DNA of 64,000 nucleotides from Strigamia acuminata (lineage: Eukaryota; Arthropoda; Chilopoda; Geophilomorpha; Linotaeniidae): NCBI GenBank assembly GCA_949358305.1, contig OX442324.1:6515575-6579574 (forward strand), written 5' to 3'. The translations under genes and the position numbers were made by a program. Positions within the stretch are counted from its first letter, which is position 1. The number at the start of each line of letters is the position of its first letter. Below, one piece after another: positions 9,620 to 20,000 of this stretch. The notes beneath the pieces are model-generated. The model was not told the DNA's origin. It saw nothing but the letters and a program-made list of their open reading frames with translations, and ran no database searches.

Positions 9620-12600
9620 TCACAATCGGAAAATCCGAGAAATCAACGATTGTAAACGTTCCGATCCGAGCCACTTCGTGAAGATGTCGGCGACGTTGAG
9701 ATCGCCGGGCACTTTGCGGAGTTCGAAACGTCCCGCCGTATACCACTCCCTGAGCCAATGATAACGTACACGAATATGTCGAGTTTTCGAAGTTTCGACA
9801 TCGTTGGAAGTAAACTGTATGGCCGAGAGAGCGTCGGAATAGATGACGGGTCGCGATAATCGGTTGAGGACCGGAAACTGAAGATAAACGTGGTCCAACC
9901 AGTAAAGTTCCTTGACGCACTCAACAAGGGCGATGAATTCCGCTTCCATTGTTGAGCACGCCACGGTGGACTGTTTTCGGCAAGACCAGCCGATTGGAAT
10001 GTTGCCGATGAAAGTAATATAACCGCCGAAACTTAATGATGTTTCCGGATCGCATGCCCACGAAGCGTCGGTGTAAGCCCACAATTGTGAAGATGTACAG
10101 CCGGATAATTCGATGCAAAAGTGCGCGGTGTTAGCGACGTACTGTAGAACTTGAAGTAATGCTCGAATGTGGGTCTTATTATAGCAGGTGTTGTATTGCG
10201 ATAAATGGATAACGGAGTAAAGTATATCGGGGCGCGTCCTCGAAGCCAAGAATAACAGCGATCCTATCAGCGAGCGGTATGGGAAATCTTCCAAATTCTC
10301 GGTCGATCCTCTGACGAGTGTCGTCCCGGGTGTCACGGGAACTTTCACGAGCTTGTTGGTCGAGGTTCCGAACTTCTTGATGATCTTCGCGATATAAGCA
10401 CGTTGGGAGATGAATGTGCGCCCCATATCACGAATGAACTCGACGCCTAACAATTTCGTAATCGGACCGAGATTGACGATTTGGAATTTCGAACTGATAA
10501 GTCGGATCAATTGGTCGAAAACACTGTCGGATGCGTAGAATAAAATAATATCGTCCACATAGACTAACATGATAGCGGAATTTCCAAAAACGTAAACACA
10601 GTTGCAAGCTGGCATTCTTCGGAATCCGAGGTCTCGAAGCGTCTCGTCTAACTTTTCGAACCATTGTCTTCCCGACTGGTGGAGGCCGTAAAGGGATTTA
10701 ACGAGTAGCCACACATTGTTGGGGTTGGAACATGTGGCACCTGCAGGGATCCGCATGTAGACTTTGTGTTTAAGTTCGCCATACAGGTACGCACATTTCA
10801 CATCTAAGTGTGCATCCTTCCAACCACGCAACACGACGAGAAGACAGAAGAATAAACGGATTAAGACGAAATTCACCACCGGACTAAAAACTTCATCGTA
10901 GTCGACTCCGAGAGTTTGACGAAAACCCTGGGCGACTAAACGAGCTCGATATCTGGTGATCGTCCCTGCTGCATCGGTCTTCAGCTTAAAAAGCCATTTG
11001 CAGCCAAGAATCGTAGTGTCCGGTGGCCTTGGAACTTCGAGATAAACCTCTCTCTCGGTGAATGTGTCGAGCTCTTCCTTAATGGCTTCGCACCATTTCG
11101 GAGCGTCGGAGAATTTCGGGATTTCAGCGTAGGAAGCTGGTTCCGTTCTACAGAGATGAGCGGCATGACGAACACCCGGAATAGTCGGCAATGTATACTC
11201 AATGTTGCTCCAAATAAACAGTTCTGGCTCATAATCGATATTGTTGAGCATACAATATTCCTCAACATCTCTCTGAGATCTAAGTCGAATGCCGGGCATC
11301 GGAAAGTAGTAAACGTCTGTTTTAATCGATCCCGGAACTTGATCCTTCCGAAGGTGTTCCTCGCGTCTCCAATCACTGCACTCGGAATCTCCCCCAATGG
11401 GTCGCCAAATATATGCAGTATGGCGATCCGTAGCAGGCAAAACTTCTGTCCCGACTATGTGCTGAATTGGAGCAGGAGACATTGGAGTATCGTCAAATAC
11501 CGACACTGTATGAGAAAGATCTGCTCCACGGGTTTTCCGGCGATATGTGATGTATCTAGCTGGAGAACCAGGCGGTGATTGGCGAGGAGACTGTTCTGCA
11601 GATGTCCCAGTGAAATCAGATGTTCTTGGAAGAATGGCTTGGTCATCAAAGTCAGCAATATCGTCATCTGTATCTCCTTCCTGATAGAGGATGGGATATG
11701 ACTGAGAATGACCCAAACTTGCCGAACTCGGTAATTGGAGTGCACACGCATCCAACAATAACTGCTCTGGCGTTGTCGGAGGCGGCAATTGGATGACCGG
11801 TGTATGAACAGAGTGAGATGTCGATACGCCGCTGACATGGCTAGCTCCACCATTATCGGAATCGTCGTCGGAATGATCAGAATGTTCGGAATCGGATCCT
11901 CTTGGCCAGTCATGGAACTGGACGTTGTCGTTAAACGAAACCGATTGCTGTCCGACATCAGAAAAAGTTTCTTCGGGCCGTTGAGATGCGCCACGAAGAG
12001 ATTTCCGATATGATTGGCGTTCATCGATCTTGACGTGAACCGTTTCGTAAACTCGATCTTCTACCGGATTCCAAACTCTATATCCGCGGGTACCAGTCGC
12101 GTAACCAACGAGATATCCCTCCCATGCACGCGGATCTAGTTTCTTGCGGCCTGGCGCGGTGTAATGCACCCAGCATTTGGACCCCATTTTGCGTAGGTGT
12201 CGTAAAGACAATGCTCGTTGTCGCCATAGGATATAGGGAATTTGGTTATTCAACCTCGAATGCGGACTTCGGTTCTTCACATACGCGAAAGTGACTGCGA
12301 GTTCCGCCCAAAGGTCGTCCGGGAGTTGAGTTTCGGAGATAAGAGATCGGACACTGTCGGCCATTGTTCGATTTATGCGTTCTGCAGTGCCGTTCATTTG
12401 AGGTGATGCAGGATTAGTCCTCTGCCCTTGGATGCCCTTTTCTTTGAGGTAGTTCAAGAATTCATTCGACATGAATTCGCCTCCGCGGTCGGATCTAATC
12501 GCTTTCACACGCGTATTCTGAATTCGTTCAACGCGGGCGACGAAGTCTTTGAATGCCCCAAAGGTTTGCGACTTCTGGGCCAACGGGATAATCCACGTGT

Positions 12601-14578
12601 AACGTGTGGCATCGTCGATGATGGTGAAAACATAATCCGAGCCGCCCAGTGACGTGAGCGGGGCTGGTCCCCACAAATCCATGTGTAGAAGATCCAATGG
12701 TTTCGATGTACAGGGATTCGGGTCCGGTTTATGCGAAGCTCTGGTTGATTTAGCAATTCTGCAGTCGTTACACGACAATTCCTGTCGGACTTCAGCTGGT
12801 TGCAGACCATAAACCTGGTCGTTAGCTGCCAGAAGCTTCATTGCATTAGTATGCAGGTGACCGAGACGACTGTGCCATAGACCGGTGGCGTCTTTAACCG
12901 AAGCAGGATTAGCAATTACCTTCTTCTGTGACGGAGGTAAATTGCCAGGAGGAGGGGAAGTTGGCAGGAATTGCAGAGCATTGGAATAGGACTGTGTGGT
13001 CGGATTGACAATGACCGGTGGAGGAACGGGAGTAAGGACGGGAAAATGTGTAGGATCGGTCAGGTTTGGAATTGGTTGGGTGGGAATTGCCTTCGCACTC
13101 TCAACCGCTGGCGGATCAAAACGATAGTCTGTAATTTCCCGTTGCTTTTGTTTTCCGTTAACCGGTTTCGGAACATTGTCGAAGTCCACTTCTGTCGTGA
13201 CCATTGTTTTAACAGGTTGAATTGTCGGTGGAGTGGCCGTCGAAACCGTTGTCGAACTGATAGGGGCCGAACACAAACCGTCCAAATAATACAAGCCACC
13301 ACGTTCCTTTGCACGAATGATTGGCAAACGATAGTCCGATTCATAAACATTAACTTCTCCGTTGAAAATGTGGATATGATGTCGCGTTTTATCGATTTTC
13401 GACACCGAAATCAAATTGGCTTCGAAATTCGGTGCGTACAGAACGTTGGTCAAATCCAAAACGCAATCTGCATCATCAACTGACGTAAGAAGTTGAACCG
13501 TTCCTCGTCCAGTAACTTGCGATTTGCCTTGCCCCAATTCGATGTCGAAAGGCGGAATGTTCGTGAAATCGGTGAATAAAGCTCGCACATGGGTCACATG
13601 GTCAGTAGCGCCGCAGTCGACAATCCACTCATTGGATTGCATAAAGTGGGCAACTGGGCGCTCAACGACTTGCGGTGCACTGCAGAAAAATGTCCCTTTC
13701 CGAATTGGACGTGAACTTCCTCGAGGGCGAGTATCTTCGACCTTGGCGACGGCGTTCTTGTTCCGTCTTCGACTCTTGCTTCTCGAGGAGCGTTGTACGG
13801 AAGCCGTCGACTGATTCGGGTTCGGATTCTCACGTCGAGGGTGGGGGCACTTATTCGCGTAGTGGCCCATCTGGTCGCAATTGAAACACCGAATAGTTGA
13901 CAAATCACGGGCACCGGATTTATTACGCGGGCGAAACTGTCCTTTCGCAGAAGTATGAGCCGACGGTGGAGTTGTTCGAAGCAGACCCGCCGATCTTAAA
14001 CGAGATTGTTCGGATATCAACTGTTCGGCAACCAAAGTCGGTGTAAATTTGTCATCCGGCCAATGGTAAATTGCGAACGTTGCCTGGGCATACTCAGGTG
14101 GCAATCCCTTAAGATACTGATATGCGTGGTGGTCGGGCGAAGTTTCCTCCTTAACGTCCTTTAATTGCCTCACGTAGTGATCGACTCTGGCAATAAAATC
14201 CGGCATATCCTCGTTGGGTCCAATCTGGAGATTTAAAAACTCCCAACGCATGGCTGCTCTTCTAGCCCGTGAGCTTGGCGCATAAATCTTAGCCAGCGCG
14301 TCCCACGCCTCTTTCGGCGTGTTGCACGTGTCCAACACTGATCGTTTGGGCTCGCTGACTTGGATATAGATGTGACCGAGGGCTTTATCTTTCTTGGTCA
14401 TGTACCGATCCTTTTCTTTTTCCGTCAAGGTAGCTAAATGTTCGACTTCCTTCTCTTCGGTAACATGCCTCCAAAGGCCCTCGGACTTTAAGAGCATCCG
14501 CATCGATCGTTGCCACTGCTCGTAGTTTCCAACTCCGAGTACGGGAATTTTGCTCGATGAATCTCCGGATTTGTGCAT
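9620..14578 (-). CDS. Copia-A gag-pol polyprotein, 1,652 aa, intact
   Basis: A single open frame from ATG 14578 carries a complete Ty1/copia polyprotein. Gag occupies the N-terminus, with CCHC knuckle CFNCDQMGHYANKC (231-244). The protease motif is VDCGATDH with Asp321; copia elements usually read D-S/T-G-A, so Cys322 is unusual. The HHCC pre-integrase zinc site runs from LWHSRLGH (567-574) to CNDC (603-606). Integrase catalytic residues are D634, D697 and E733. Reverse transcriptase has YVDD at 1340-1343. RNase H acidic residues appear at D1504, E1545, D1582 and D1631. The domain order PR-INT-RT-RH defines copia rather than gypsy. The serine/aspartate-rich linker (about 870-1040) between integrase and RT is long. 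No stop or frameshift was seen. It makes the virus-like particle and enzymes for its own reverse transcription and integration. Confidence 0.96.
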   Translation of the reverse strand: MHKSGDSSSKIPVLGVGNYEQWQRSMRMLLKSEGLWRHVTEEKEVEHLATLTEKEKDRYMTKKDKALGHIYIQVSEPKRSVLDTCNTPKEAWDALAKIYAPSSRARRAAMRWEFLNLQIGPNEDMPDFIARVDHYVRQLKDVKEETSPDHHAYQYLKGLPPEYAQATFAIYHWPDDKFTPTLVAEQLISEQSRLRSAGLLRTTPPSAHTSAKGQFRPRNKSGARDLSTIRCFNCDQMGHYANKCPHPRRENPNPNQSTASVQRSSRSKSRRRNKNAVAKVEDTRPRGSSRPIRKGTFFCSAPQVVERPVAHFMQSNEWIVDCGATDHVTHVRALFTDFTNIPPFDIELGQGKSQVTGRGTVQLLTSVDDADCVLDLTNVLYAPNFEANLISVSKIDKTRHHIHIFNGEVNVYESDYRLPIIRAKERGGLYYLDGLCSAPISSTTVSTATPPTIQPVKTMVTTEVDFDNVPKPVNGKQKQREITDYRFDPPAVESAKAIPTQPIPNLTDPTHFPVLTPVPPPVIVNPTTQSYSNALQFLPTSPPPGNLPPSQKKVIANPASVKDATGLWHSRLGHLHTNAMKLLAANDQVYGLQPAEVRQELSCNDCRIAKSTRASHKPDPNPCTSKPLDLLHMDLWGPAPLTSLGGSDYVFTIIDDATRYTWIIPLAQKSQTFGAFKDFVARVERIQNTRVKAIRSDRGGEFMSNEFLNYLKEKGIQGQRTNPASPQMNGTAERINRTMADSVRSLISETQLPDDLWAELAVTFAYVKNRSPHSRLNNQIPYILWRQRALSLRHLRKMGSKCWVHYTAPGRKKLDPRAWEGYLVGYATGTRGYRVWNPVEDRVYETVHVKIDERQSYRKSLRGASQRPEETFSDVGQQSVSFNDNVQFHDWPRGSDSEHSDHSDDDSDNGGASHVSGVSTSHSVHTPVIQLPPPTTPEQLLLDACALQLPSSASLGHSQSYPILYQEGDTDDDIADFDDQAILPRTSDFTGTSAEQSPRQSPPGSPARYITYRRKTRGADLSHTVSVFDDTPMSPAPIQHIVGTEVLPATDRHTAYIWRPIGGDSECSDWRREEHLRKDQVPGSIKTDVYYFPMPGIRLRSQRDVEEYCMLNNIDYEPELFIWSNIEYTLPTIPGVRHAAHLCRTEPASYAEIPKFSDAPKWCEAIKEELDTFTEREVYLEVPRPPDTTILGCKWLFKLKTDAAGTITRYRARLVAQGFRQTLGVDYDEVFSPVVNFVLIRLFFCLLVVLRGWKDAHLDVKCAYLYGELKHKVYMRIPAGATCSNPNNVWLLVKSLYGLHQSGRQWFEKLDETLRDLGFRRMPACNCVYVFGNSAIMLVYVDDIILFYASDSVFDQLIRLISSKFQIVNLGPITKLLGVEFIRDMGRTFISQRAYIAKIIKKFGTSTNKLVKVPVTPGTTLVRGSTENLEDFPYRSLIGSLLFLASRTRPDILYSVIHLSQYNTCYNKTHIRALLQVLQYVANTAHFCIELSGCTSSQLWAYTDASWACDPETSLSFGGYITFIGNIPIGWSCRKQSTVACSTMEAEFIALVECVKELYWLDHVYLQFPVLNRLSRPVIYSDALSAIQFTSNDVETSKTRHIRVRYHWLREWYTAGRFELRKVPGDLNVADIFTKWLGSERLQSLISRIFRL

Positions 14579-15451
14579 CGTGGCGTGGAAAACTCGACAC
14601 TTTGCGACGAAAACACAGGCTCAGGAAAATGGCACACAGGAGACACCGTAGCACTGCACGAAAACGAAGCACAACACTCGATGCGAAGCACTTTCGAGGC
14701 GGAAACCGTCAAATTGGGCAATTCCTTCTGAAGGAATTCAAAAACCTCCGGTAGCCAGTCTGAGAGGGTCCGATCGGTGCACCTGGGCCCGCGGGAAACC
14801 TCACTTGTACCACGACAAGCACTACCGGAGAATACGTAATCGCTTGATCGGATTCGATCGAAGGGCGAATACGATGCTAAATGTCCCCCAAAAGCCTTAA
14901 ATATTATCTTAATGCTAACAAGTAATTTCGACACAAGGAGAAATAGATGAATCGATCGCGGGTGCAATCCTCGTGCAAATGAAGGCACGGCGCAGCTTTC
15001 TCGAAAAGCTGGAGAAAGCGCAATTCGGACGTCAATGTCCGAATTCTTCTCGAAAATTCGAGGCTCTTCGTCCGCTTGAAAAGATCGGTGATAACCGCCG
15101 TTCACCGGGGAACTAAGCGGCCAATAATCTAGTATTGGATTCTCGTTGTATCCGCCGCAACGTGCTAAGCGGAGAAGTGAATCCAGATTGACGAAAAACC
15201 TGAAAAAAACAAAAATTTGTCGCGAAATTCGCGAATCCCGCGAAATTTCGGACAAAATTAACGAAGCAATGGTGAAATAGACTGCCCTGGCAGTCCAGAA
15301 CGTCGATCGAACGTTTCGAAGCGAAGATTCGGGCGAAAATCGTCGAAATCGGCGAAATCTGAAAATAAAATGAATTTCGCCGCAAAAATCGCGAATCCCG
15401 CGAAAATTACGCCGAAAATTAGGTGAAAAATAAGAGCAGATCGTCCCCAGA
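14579..15451 (-). other. Copia-A 5' leader
   Basis: About 870 bp between the primer-binding site and the gag ATG. It has several unrelated short open frames on the minus strand and repeated GCGAAATTCGCGAATCCCGC-like words around 15,220-15,410. These may form RNA structure for packaging, but this is inference. No gene is recognised. Confidence 0.6.
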
Positions 15452-15463
15452 CCTCTGCTACCA
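15452..15463 (-). promoter_or_regulatory. Copia-A primer-binding site (initiator tRNA-Met)
   Basis: The minus strand reads TGGTAGCAGAGG one base inside the 5' LTR. TGGTAGCAGAG is complementary to the 3' CCA end and acceptor stem of animal initiator tRNA-Met (stem AGCAGAG), the usual primer of copia-type elements. Confidence 0.88.
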
Positions 15464-15464
15464 C

Positions 15465-16026
15465 TGTAGGTGAGTGGTGCGCAAATAATCGGCAAATAAA
15501 CCGATGTGGAAGCGTGAAATAAAGCGGTTCGCAAATGCGCGACGGTTAATTCCGATAACAGAATCGCGTGATGCGATTCGAGCGAGCGCGTGATGCGATT
15601 CGAGCGAGCGCGCGACTTATGGTCGCTTATATGCGCTTAAATAGCACTGAAGGTGCTCTAAAGTGAAGGTAAACACTTAAAAACATAAAAGTTTAATGAA
15701 AAGTAAACCATATCTTACATAAATGGATTTCCAAAGGTGAAAAGATGTGAAAGTGCACACACCTGTGTGCGCTGCCATCTTGGATTAGGGATAAGAGTGT
15801 CACAGCACCCTGGCGACAGTTATTAACATTAAATTTTAAATTAAAGAACAAATCATCTAAGTAAAACATAAGCAAAGTATGGAATTACATACTGGACAGC
15901 AGAAATTAAATCCAAATAGAGAAAACAGTAAATAAATGATCAAATATCAATACAATGTGTTTGAACACAAAACATATAGTAAATAAACATTTGATATCGA
16001 CAACATGAGTGGTTCTTAGACCAACA
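15465..16026 (-). repeat. Copia-A 5' LTR
   Basis: 562 bp, apparently identical to the copy at 8850-9411. It should carry the element's promoter and polyadenylation signals. It is followed by the target duplication GAATG at 16027-16031. Confidence 0.95.
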
Positions 16027-16818
16027 GAATGCACGCGACCGCACGCGCACTGCGAGGTTTAGACGAGCAAACGGATGCCGGCGCGGGAGCTTATCTTTTG
16101 CGACGAGTCGTCGGGGTTGCCGCTGCCACCACCACCGCCACCGTCCAGCGACCCCAACCGCCTTTATTCGCCGACTCGTTTATTTATTTATTTATTTATT
16201 TATTTATTTGTTTATTTTTTTTGACCGGCCCGAAGGCCGGTCTGAGACCGAGAGGTGCTCTCGACAAAGATGTGTCCACCGTTGGATGCAAGAACTCGGG
16301 TACCGCGCCACTCGACGGGTACTGCGCCGCTCGGACGAGCCACGGCCCCTCGTTCCGCTGGCGATCTGGAAACTCCCACAAAGTCCGTCGAACGCATCGA
16401 GCGAGACTCGCTCCGATTATGACGGCGCAAGACCCCCGAAAGATGAAAATGAAATACGGAAATGTCAATTTTCCGTAAAAATTTTATTCCGATAAATTGC
16501 GACGACGATAATCTAATTAACGATTAAAGCACGAACCGCGAAGTCGGTTCCACAACCGGAGAATTAAAATTTTAATCGTCTTTCTTTTTCGTGTGATATT
16601 TTTTTTACCTCGTACCGGTCGCTACATCGGACACGAGTAGAATGCACGCGACCGCACGCGCTGCGAGGATTAGACGGACGAAGGACGCACGAAGGGATGC
16701 CGACGCGGGACTTTATTTTCGGGGCGAGTCATCGAGGTTGCCGCTGCCGCCGCCACTCACTCGACGACCCCAGCTGCCACTATTCGCCGGGACGAACGCG
16801 TTCTATTTCCCGACCTAC

Positions 16819-16869
<51 letters not shown>

Positions 16870-17830
16870 TTCATTTATTTATTTATTTATTTATTTTGAC
16901 CGACCCGAAGGCCAGTCTGAGACCGACGAAGCAAGGGAGGTTTAAAAAAGACGGGTATCGGATACCGTGCCGCTCGGCGGGTACTGGCGCCGCTCGACCG
17001 AGCGACGGGCCCGAGTTCCGCATTCGATCTGAAAGTGTCGGCAAAACCCATCGAACGTGTTCGGGAAGACTCCCGTCCACAACGACGGCGCGAGACCCCC
17101 GGAAGATGAAAATAAAATACGAAACGGCTGATTTTCTGTGAAATTTTTATTACGACGAGTTGCGACGAAGATAACCTAATTAACGGTTAAAGCACGAACC
17201 GCAAAGTCGGTTCCACGACCGGAGAATTAAAACTTTAATCGTCTTTCTTTTTCGGGTGATCTTTTTTTTACTCTGTACCGATCGCCACACCGGACACGAG
17301 TAGAATGCACGCGACCGCACGCGCTGCGAGGTTTAGACGGACGAAGGAATGCTGGTGCGGGAGCTTATTTTCGGGGCGAGTCGTCGGGGCTACCGCCGCC
17401 GCTGCCGCCGCTCAACGACGCCACCCGCCCCTAGTCTCGCCGGGACGGGGGCGTTCTATTTTCGATTTATTCATTTATTTGTTATTTTGACCGGCCCGAA
17501 GGCCAGTCCGAGACCGTGACGAAGCAAGGGAGTTATTTGATCGGATACCGCGCCGCTCGGCGGGTACTGGCGCCGCTCGACCGAGCGGCGGGCCCGAGTT
17601 CCGCGTCCGATCTGAAAGCATTCGCGAAGCCCGTCGAACGTGTTCGGGAAGACTCCCGTCCACAACGACGACGCGAGACCCTCGGAAGATGAAAATAAAA
17701 TACGATACGGCCGATTTTCTATAAAATTTTTATCCCGATAAGTCACGACGAAGATAATCCAATTAACCGTTAAAGCACGGGTCGCGGAGTCGATTCCACG
17801 ACCGGGGAATCAAATTTCGACTGTCTGTCT
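16027..17830. repeat. T1 tandem repeat array, right part
   Basis: Continuation of the array after Copia-A. Unit starts (ATGCACGCGACC) lie at 16029, 16642 and 17305; hairpin cores lie near 16,222, 16,897 and 17,485. The first is a perfect longer form, CCGGCCCGAAGGCCGG. The (TTTA)n tract at 16,808-16,895 is the longest here. The last unit is degenerate and fades out near 17,830. Confidence 0.92.
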
Positions 17831-18175
17831 TCCCCCGTTACCCGTTTTTTAATTCCGAGCGATGTCCGGCGCGCGCCCGTTCGCTCCCTCCCTCTACCCG
17901 GAATAGACAGACGTGAGAACGGAGCAAAATCTCTGACCTCGGCCCGTCCCGCCGCTAGTTTATTTATTTTCGACTTATTTATTTATTTATTTATTTATTT
18001 ATCTATTTATTATTTTGTTTGTTTATTTAATTATTCTATTTCATTTTATTTTTTTAATGAATTATTATTATTATTGTTGTTTAGCTAGAAGTATGCTACG
18101 TCGCGTGTCATTATCGCCATTGTTATCACCGGGCGTCGCGTCGGTTCATTCGCCAAAATCAGACAGACAGACACA
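17831..18175. other. Intergenic flank with (TTTA)n, upstream of the acidic gene
   Basis: A GC-rich stretch is followed by a (TTTA)n tract at about 17,957-18,010 and TTATTATTATTATTG near 18,062. It is the likely promoter and 5' UTR region of the small acidic gene. An out-of-frame ATG near 18,093 opens a short frame that meets a stop soon after the first splice, so it is probably not the start. Confidence 0.5.
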
Positions 18176-19453
18176 ATGGACGCGACACGCGCTTCGCACA
18201 CGGAGGTAAATTATTAAACCATTACTTGTAAAATGTTATTTTGTCAATTGGCCGCGTTCGCGTTTTGCGTGCGCAGAATGCACGAACTCACCGAGTTACT
18301 CGCGTAAACGTTAGCGTCGCCGTTGTTCTCGTCGCTAGACGAAACGACCAATTTGACGAATGGACGAACGAGTTTAACGAATTTGATAAAACTTAACGAG
18401 TGGACGAGATTAACGAATGAATGAATAAATAAAAAAAAATAAAGAAATAAATAGGCGTTTGTTTCGGGGCAATTCGTATAGTGCAACGAGTCGTGCGGTG
18501 AAACTATAGCGCCCCCCTCTCGCTCGTCCTTCGGTCTCTTTTCCTCACCTCCACCCCTTCTTCTTTCGGTTTTACCGCGCTCGCGCTTCGATTTAATTCA
18601 ATTTAATTTAATTTATTCCTTCTCTACAGATGCCGATCGAAAACGAGAGCGAGAGTGGGAGCGAGAACGAGGCGCTGACGCAGCTGCAGCCGCCGCAGTC
18701 GCAGCTACCGTCGCAACCACCGTCACCGGGGACGTCGGAGACGCCGACGCAGCCACAGTCGCCGGAGACGCAGCGAACGGTAAAGCGTCCCGGGGAAGCG
18801 GGCGATCCGGCGCCAACCAAAAAGGTATCCCGTCAAGATTGTCGTCGTTCATTCGTCTATTCATTCGCCTATTCCCCCTCCATTTTCCAGCCGCGTCAAG
18901 ACGGAGAATCGTCGCCAGCGCGCGTCGTCGCCTCGTCGTCGAGCGACGCCGTCCCATCTACGTCGTCCGCCGCTCCCTTGTCGGGCGGGCTGGAGGCTCC
19001 GGCAAAGACAGTGGCGGAGGAGGGAGAGGGCGAAGAAGGAGGAGAGGGAGGAGAAGGAGAAGAAGAGGAAGAAGAAGAAGATGAAGAGGAAGAGGAGGAA
19101 GAGAGCGACGACCGAGACGTCGCCGATGGAGTCGAGTTGCTCCCGGCTGGAGGCCCCGTGTTCTCGCGTTTGGCGTTGGACGCGCACCGCGCTATAGTTA
19201 GAATGCTGATGCGCATGGTGAGTGAGTCAGTCGGTGGAAAACGTTCACCGTGCATGTACGCACCTTTTTTTCCCCGTATTTCGACAAACATTCGTTTTTT
19301 TTTTTTTTTTTTTTTTTTTAGCCGCCACCCAACACTGGTGGCTCCTCCGACGCACCGGCGGTTACCCGCGAGTCGAAGAAACGGGACAGTGAGCGAATTC
19401 TCCACTAAGCGCCTCTTCGAATACTCATCTTTTCTTCTCTCATTTCAGAATAG
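18176..19453 (+). CDS. Small acidic, low-complexity protein, five exons (copy 1)
   Basis: Not recognised as a named family. Predicted exons are 18176-18205, 18630-18824, 18891-19217, 19322-19388 and 19449-19453, giving 207 residues. The start ATG at 18176 has good context (ACACAATGG). An acceptor (CTCTACAG) directly before the in-frame ATG at 18630 shows that an upstream exon is joined there in phase 0. Donors are GAG|GTAAAT, AAG|GTATCC, ATG|GTGAGT and ACA|GTGAGC; acceptors are TTTCCAG, TTTTAG and TTTCAG. The protein is Ser/Pro/Gln-rich at the start, then has a Gly/Glu tract ending in about 20 acidic residues. A more ordinary helical segment (FSRLALDAHRAIVRMLMRM) follows, and the tail is basic and ends KKRDK. 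It is probably nuclear and largely disordered. An identical-looking gene lies at 50764-52041. The AATAAA word near 19,642 may be its polyadenylation signal. Confidence 0.62.
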
Positions 19454-19705
19454 ATGGATAGGCAGATAAAGGCGACATCGAGGATCGAAACGGCCAATAT
19501 TTCATTTTATTTCATTTCATTTCATCTTTATTTTATTTTATTTTATTTTATTTTATTTTATTTTTTTATGTATTCGATTTGTTTATTAATTTGTTTGTTT
19601 GTTTTCATTTGTTTTCATCGATTCGTTTAAAATGCTAGACGAATAAAAAATAAATAAATAGATAAACGAACTCGGTTGTTGTTGCGTGGCTTCTTTAAGC
19701 GAGCT
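19454..19705. other. 3' flank with (TTTTA)n
   Basis: Contains ATTTC and (TTTTA)n pentanucleotide repeats at about 19,500-19,567, T-rich words and AATAAA near 19,642. It is probably the 3' UTR and terminator region of the acidic gene. No other feature was seen. Confidence 0.55.
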
Positions 19706-20000
19706 CGGGGTTGCCTCGCACGCACGAGGGGCGCACCGGTAGTTACTTCCGTGGTGTTGCGCCGTGCACACCGTGCGCCGACGGTAGTTTGCGCGCATTG
19801 TCTGTCGCGCGACCCACTCGGTCTATCGGTACGGAGGCATCGTCGTGGTTCGTATTTTGGAGCGGCCGTGTCTGGCCTCGAGAGGGAGAGGAGGGGGAGG
19901 AGGAGGAGGGAGGGGAGACGGTGACAAATATTTATTTTGAAACAAATTACCGGGACTACCGGCGCTCGTTGGCGCCCGTTGTCCCGTGCGGGCCGTTAAC
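19706..20000. repeat. Satellite module C, inverted orientation
   Basis: The reverse complement of the ~290-bp stretch that ends each 3.25-kb satellite unit (for example 29,990-30,270). It includes GAGGCAACCCC, a CCTCCTCCTCC tract and ACAAATATTTATTTTGAAAC. It marks the outer end of the inverted arm. In copy 2 it is at 52,294-52,588. Confidence 0.85.

Larger units (their letters stand above)
8850..16026 (-). mobile_element. Copia-A: complete Ty1/copia LTR retrotransposon
   Basis: A 7,177-bp element with 562-bp LTRs at 8850-9411 and 15465-16026 that look identical by eye. On the minus strand each LTR starts TGTTGG and ends CTACA. It is flanked by the 5-bp target duplication GAATG (8845-8849 and 16027-16031). 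The minus-strand order is 5' LTR, 1-base gap, initiator tRNA-Met primer site, ~870-bp leader, one gag-pol frame, ~200-bp 3' UTR, polypurine tract, 3' LTR. Apparently identical LTRs and a clean target duplication indicate a very recent insertion. Its empty site survives in copy 2 near 48,613-48,619. Confidence 0.97.

Noticed and set aside
16799-16900. Tandem FIYL peptide frame
   Set aside because: It is a translation of the (TTTA)n microsatellite.
18015-18209. Alternative start of the acidic gene at the ATG near 18,093
   Set aside because: That frame reaches a stop within about 16 codons after the first splice, whereas the ATG at 18,176 stays in frame through all exons.
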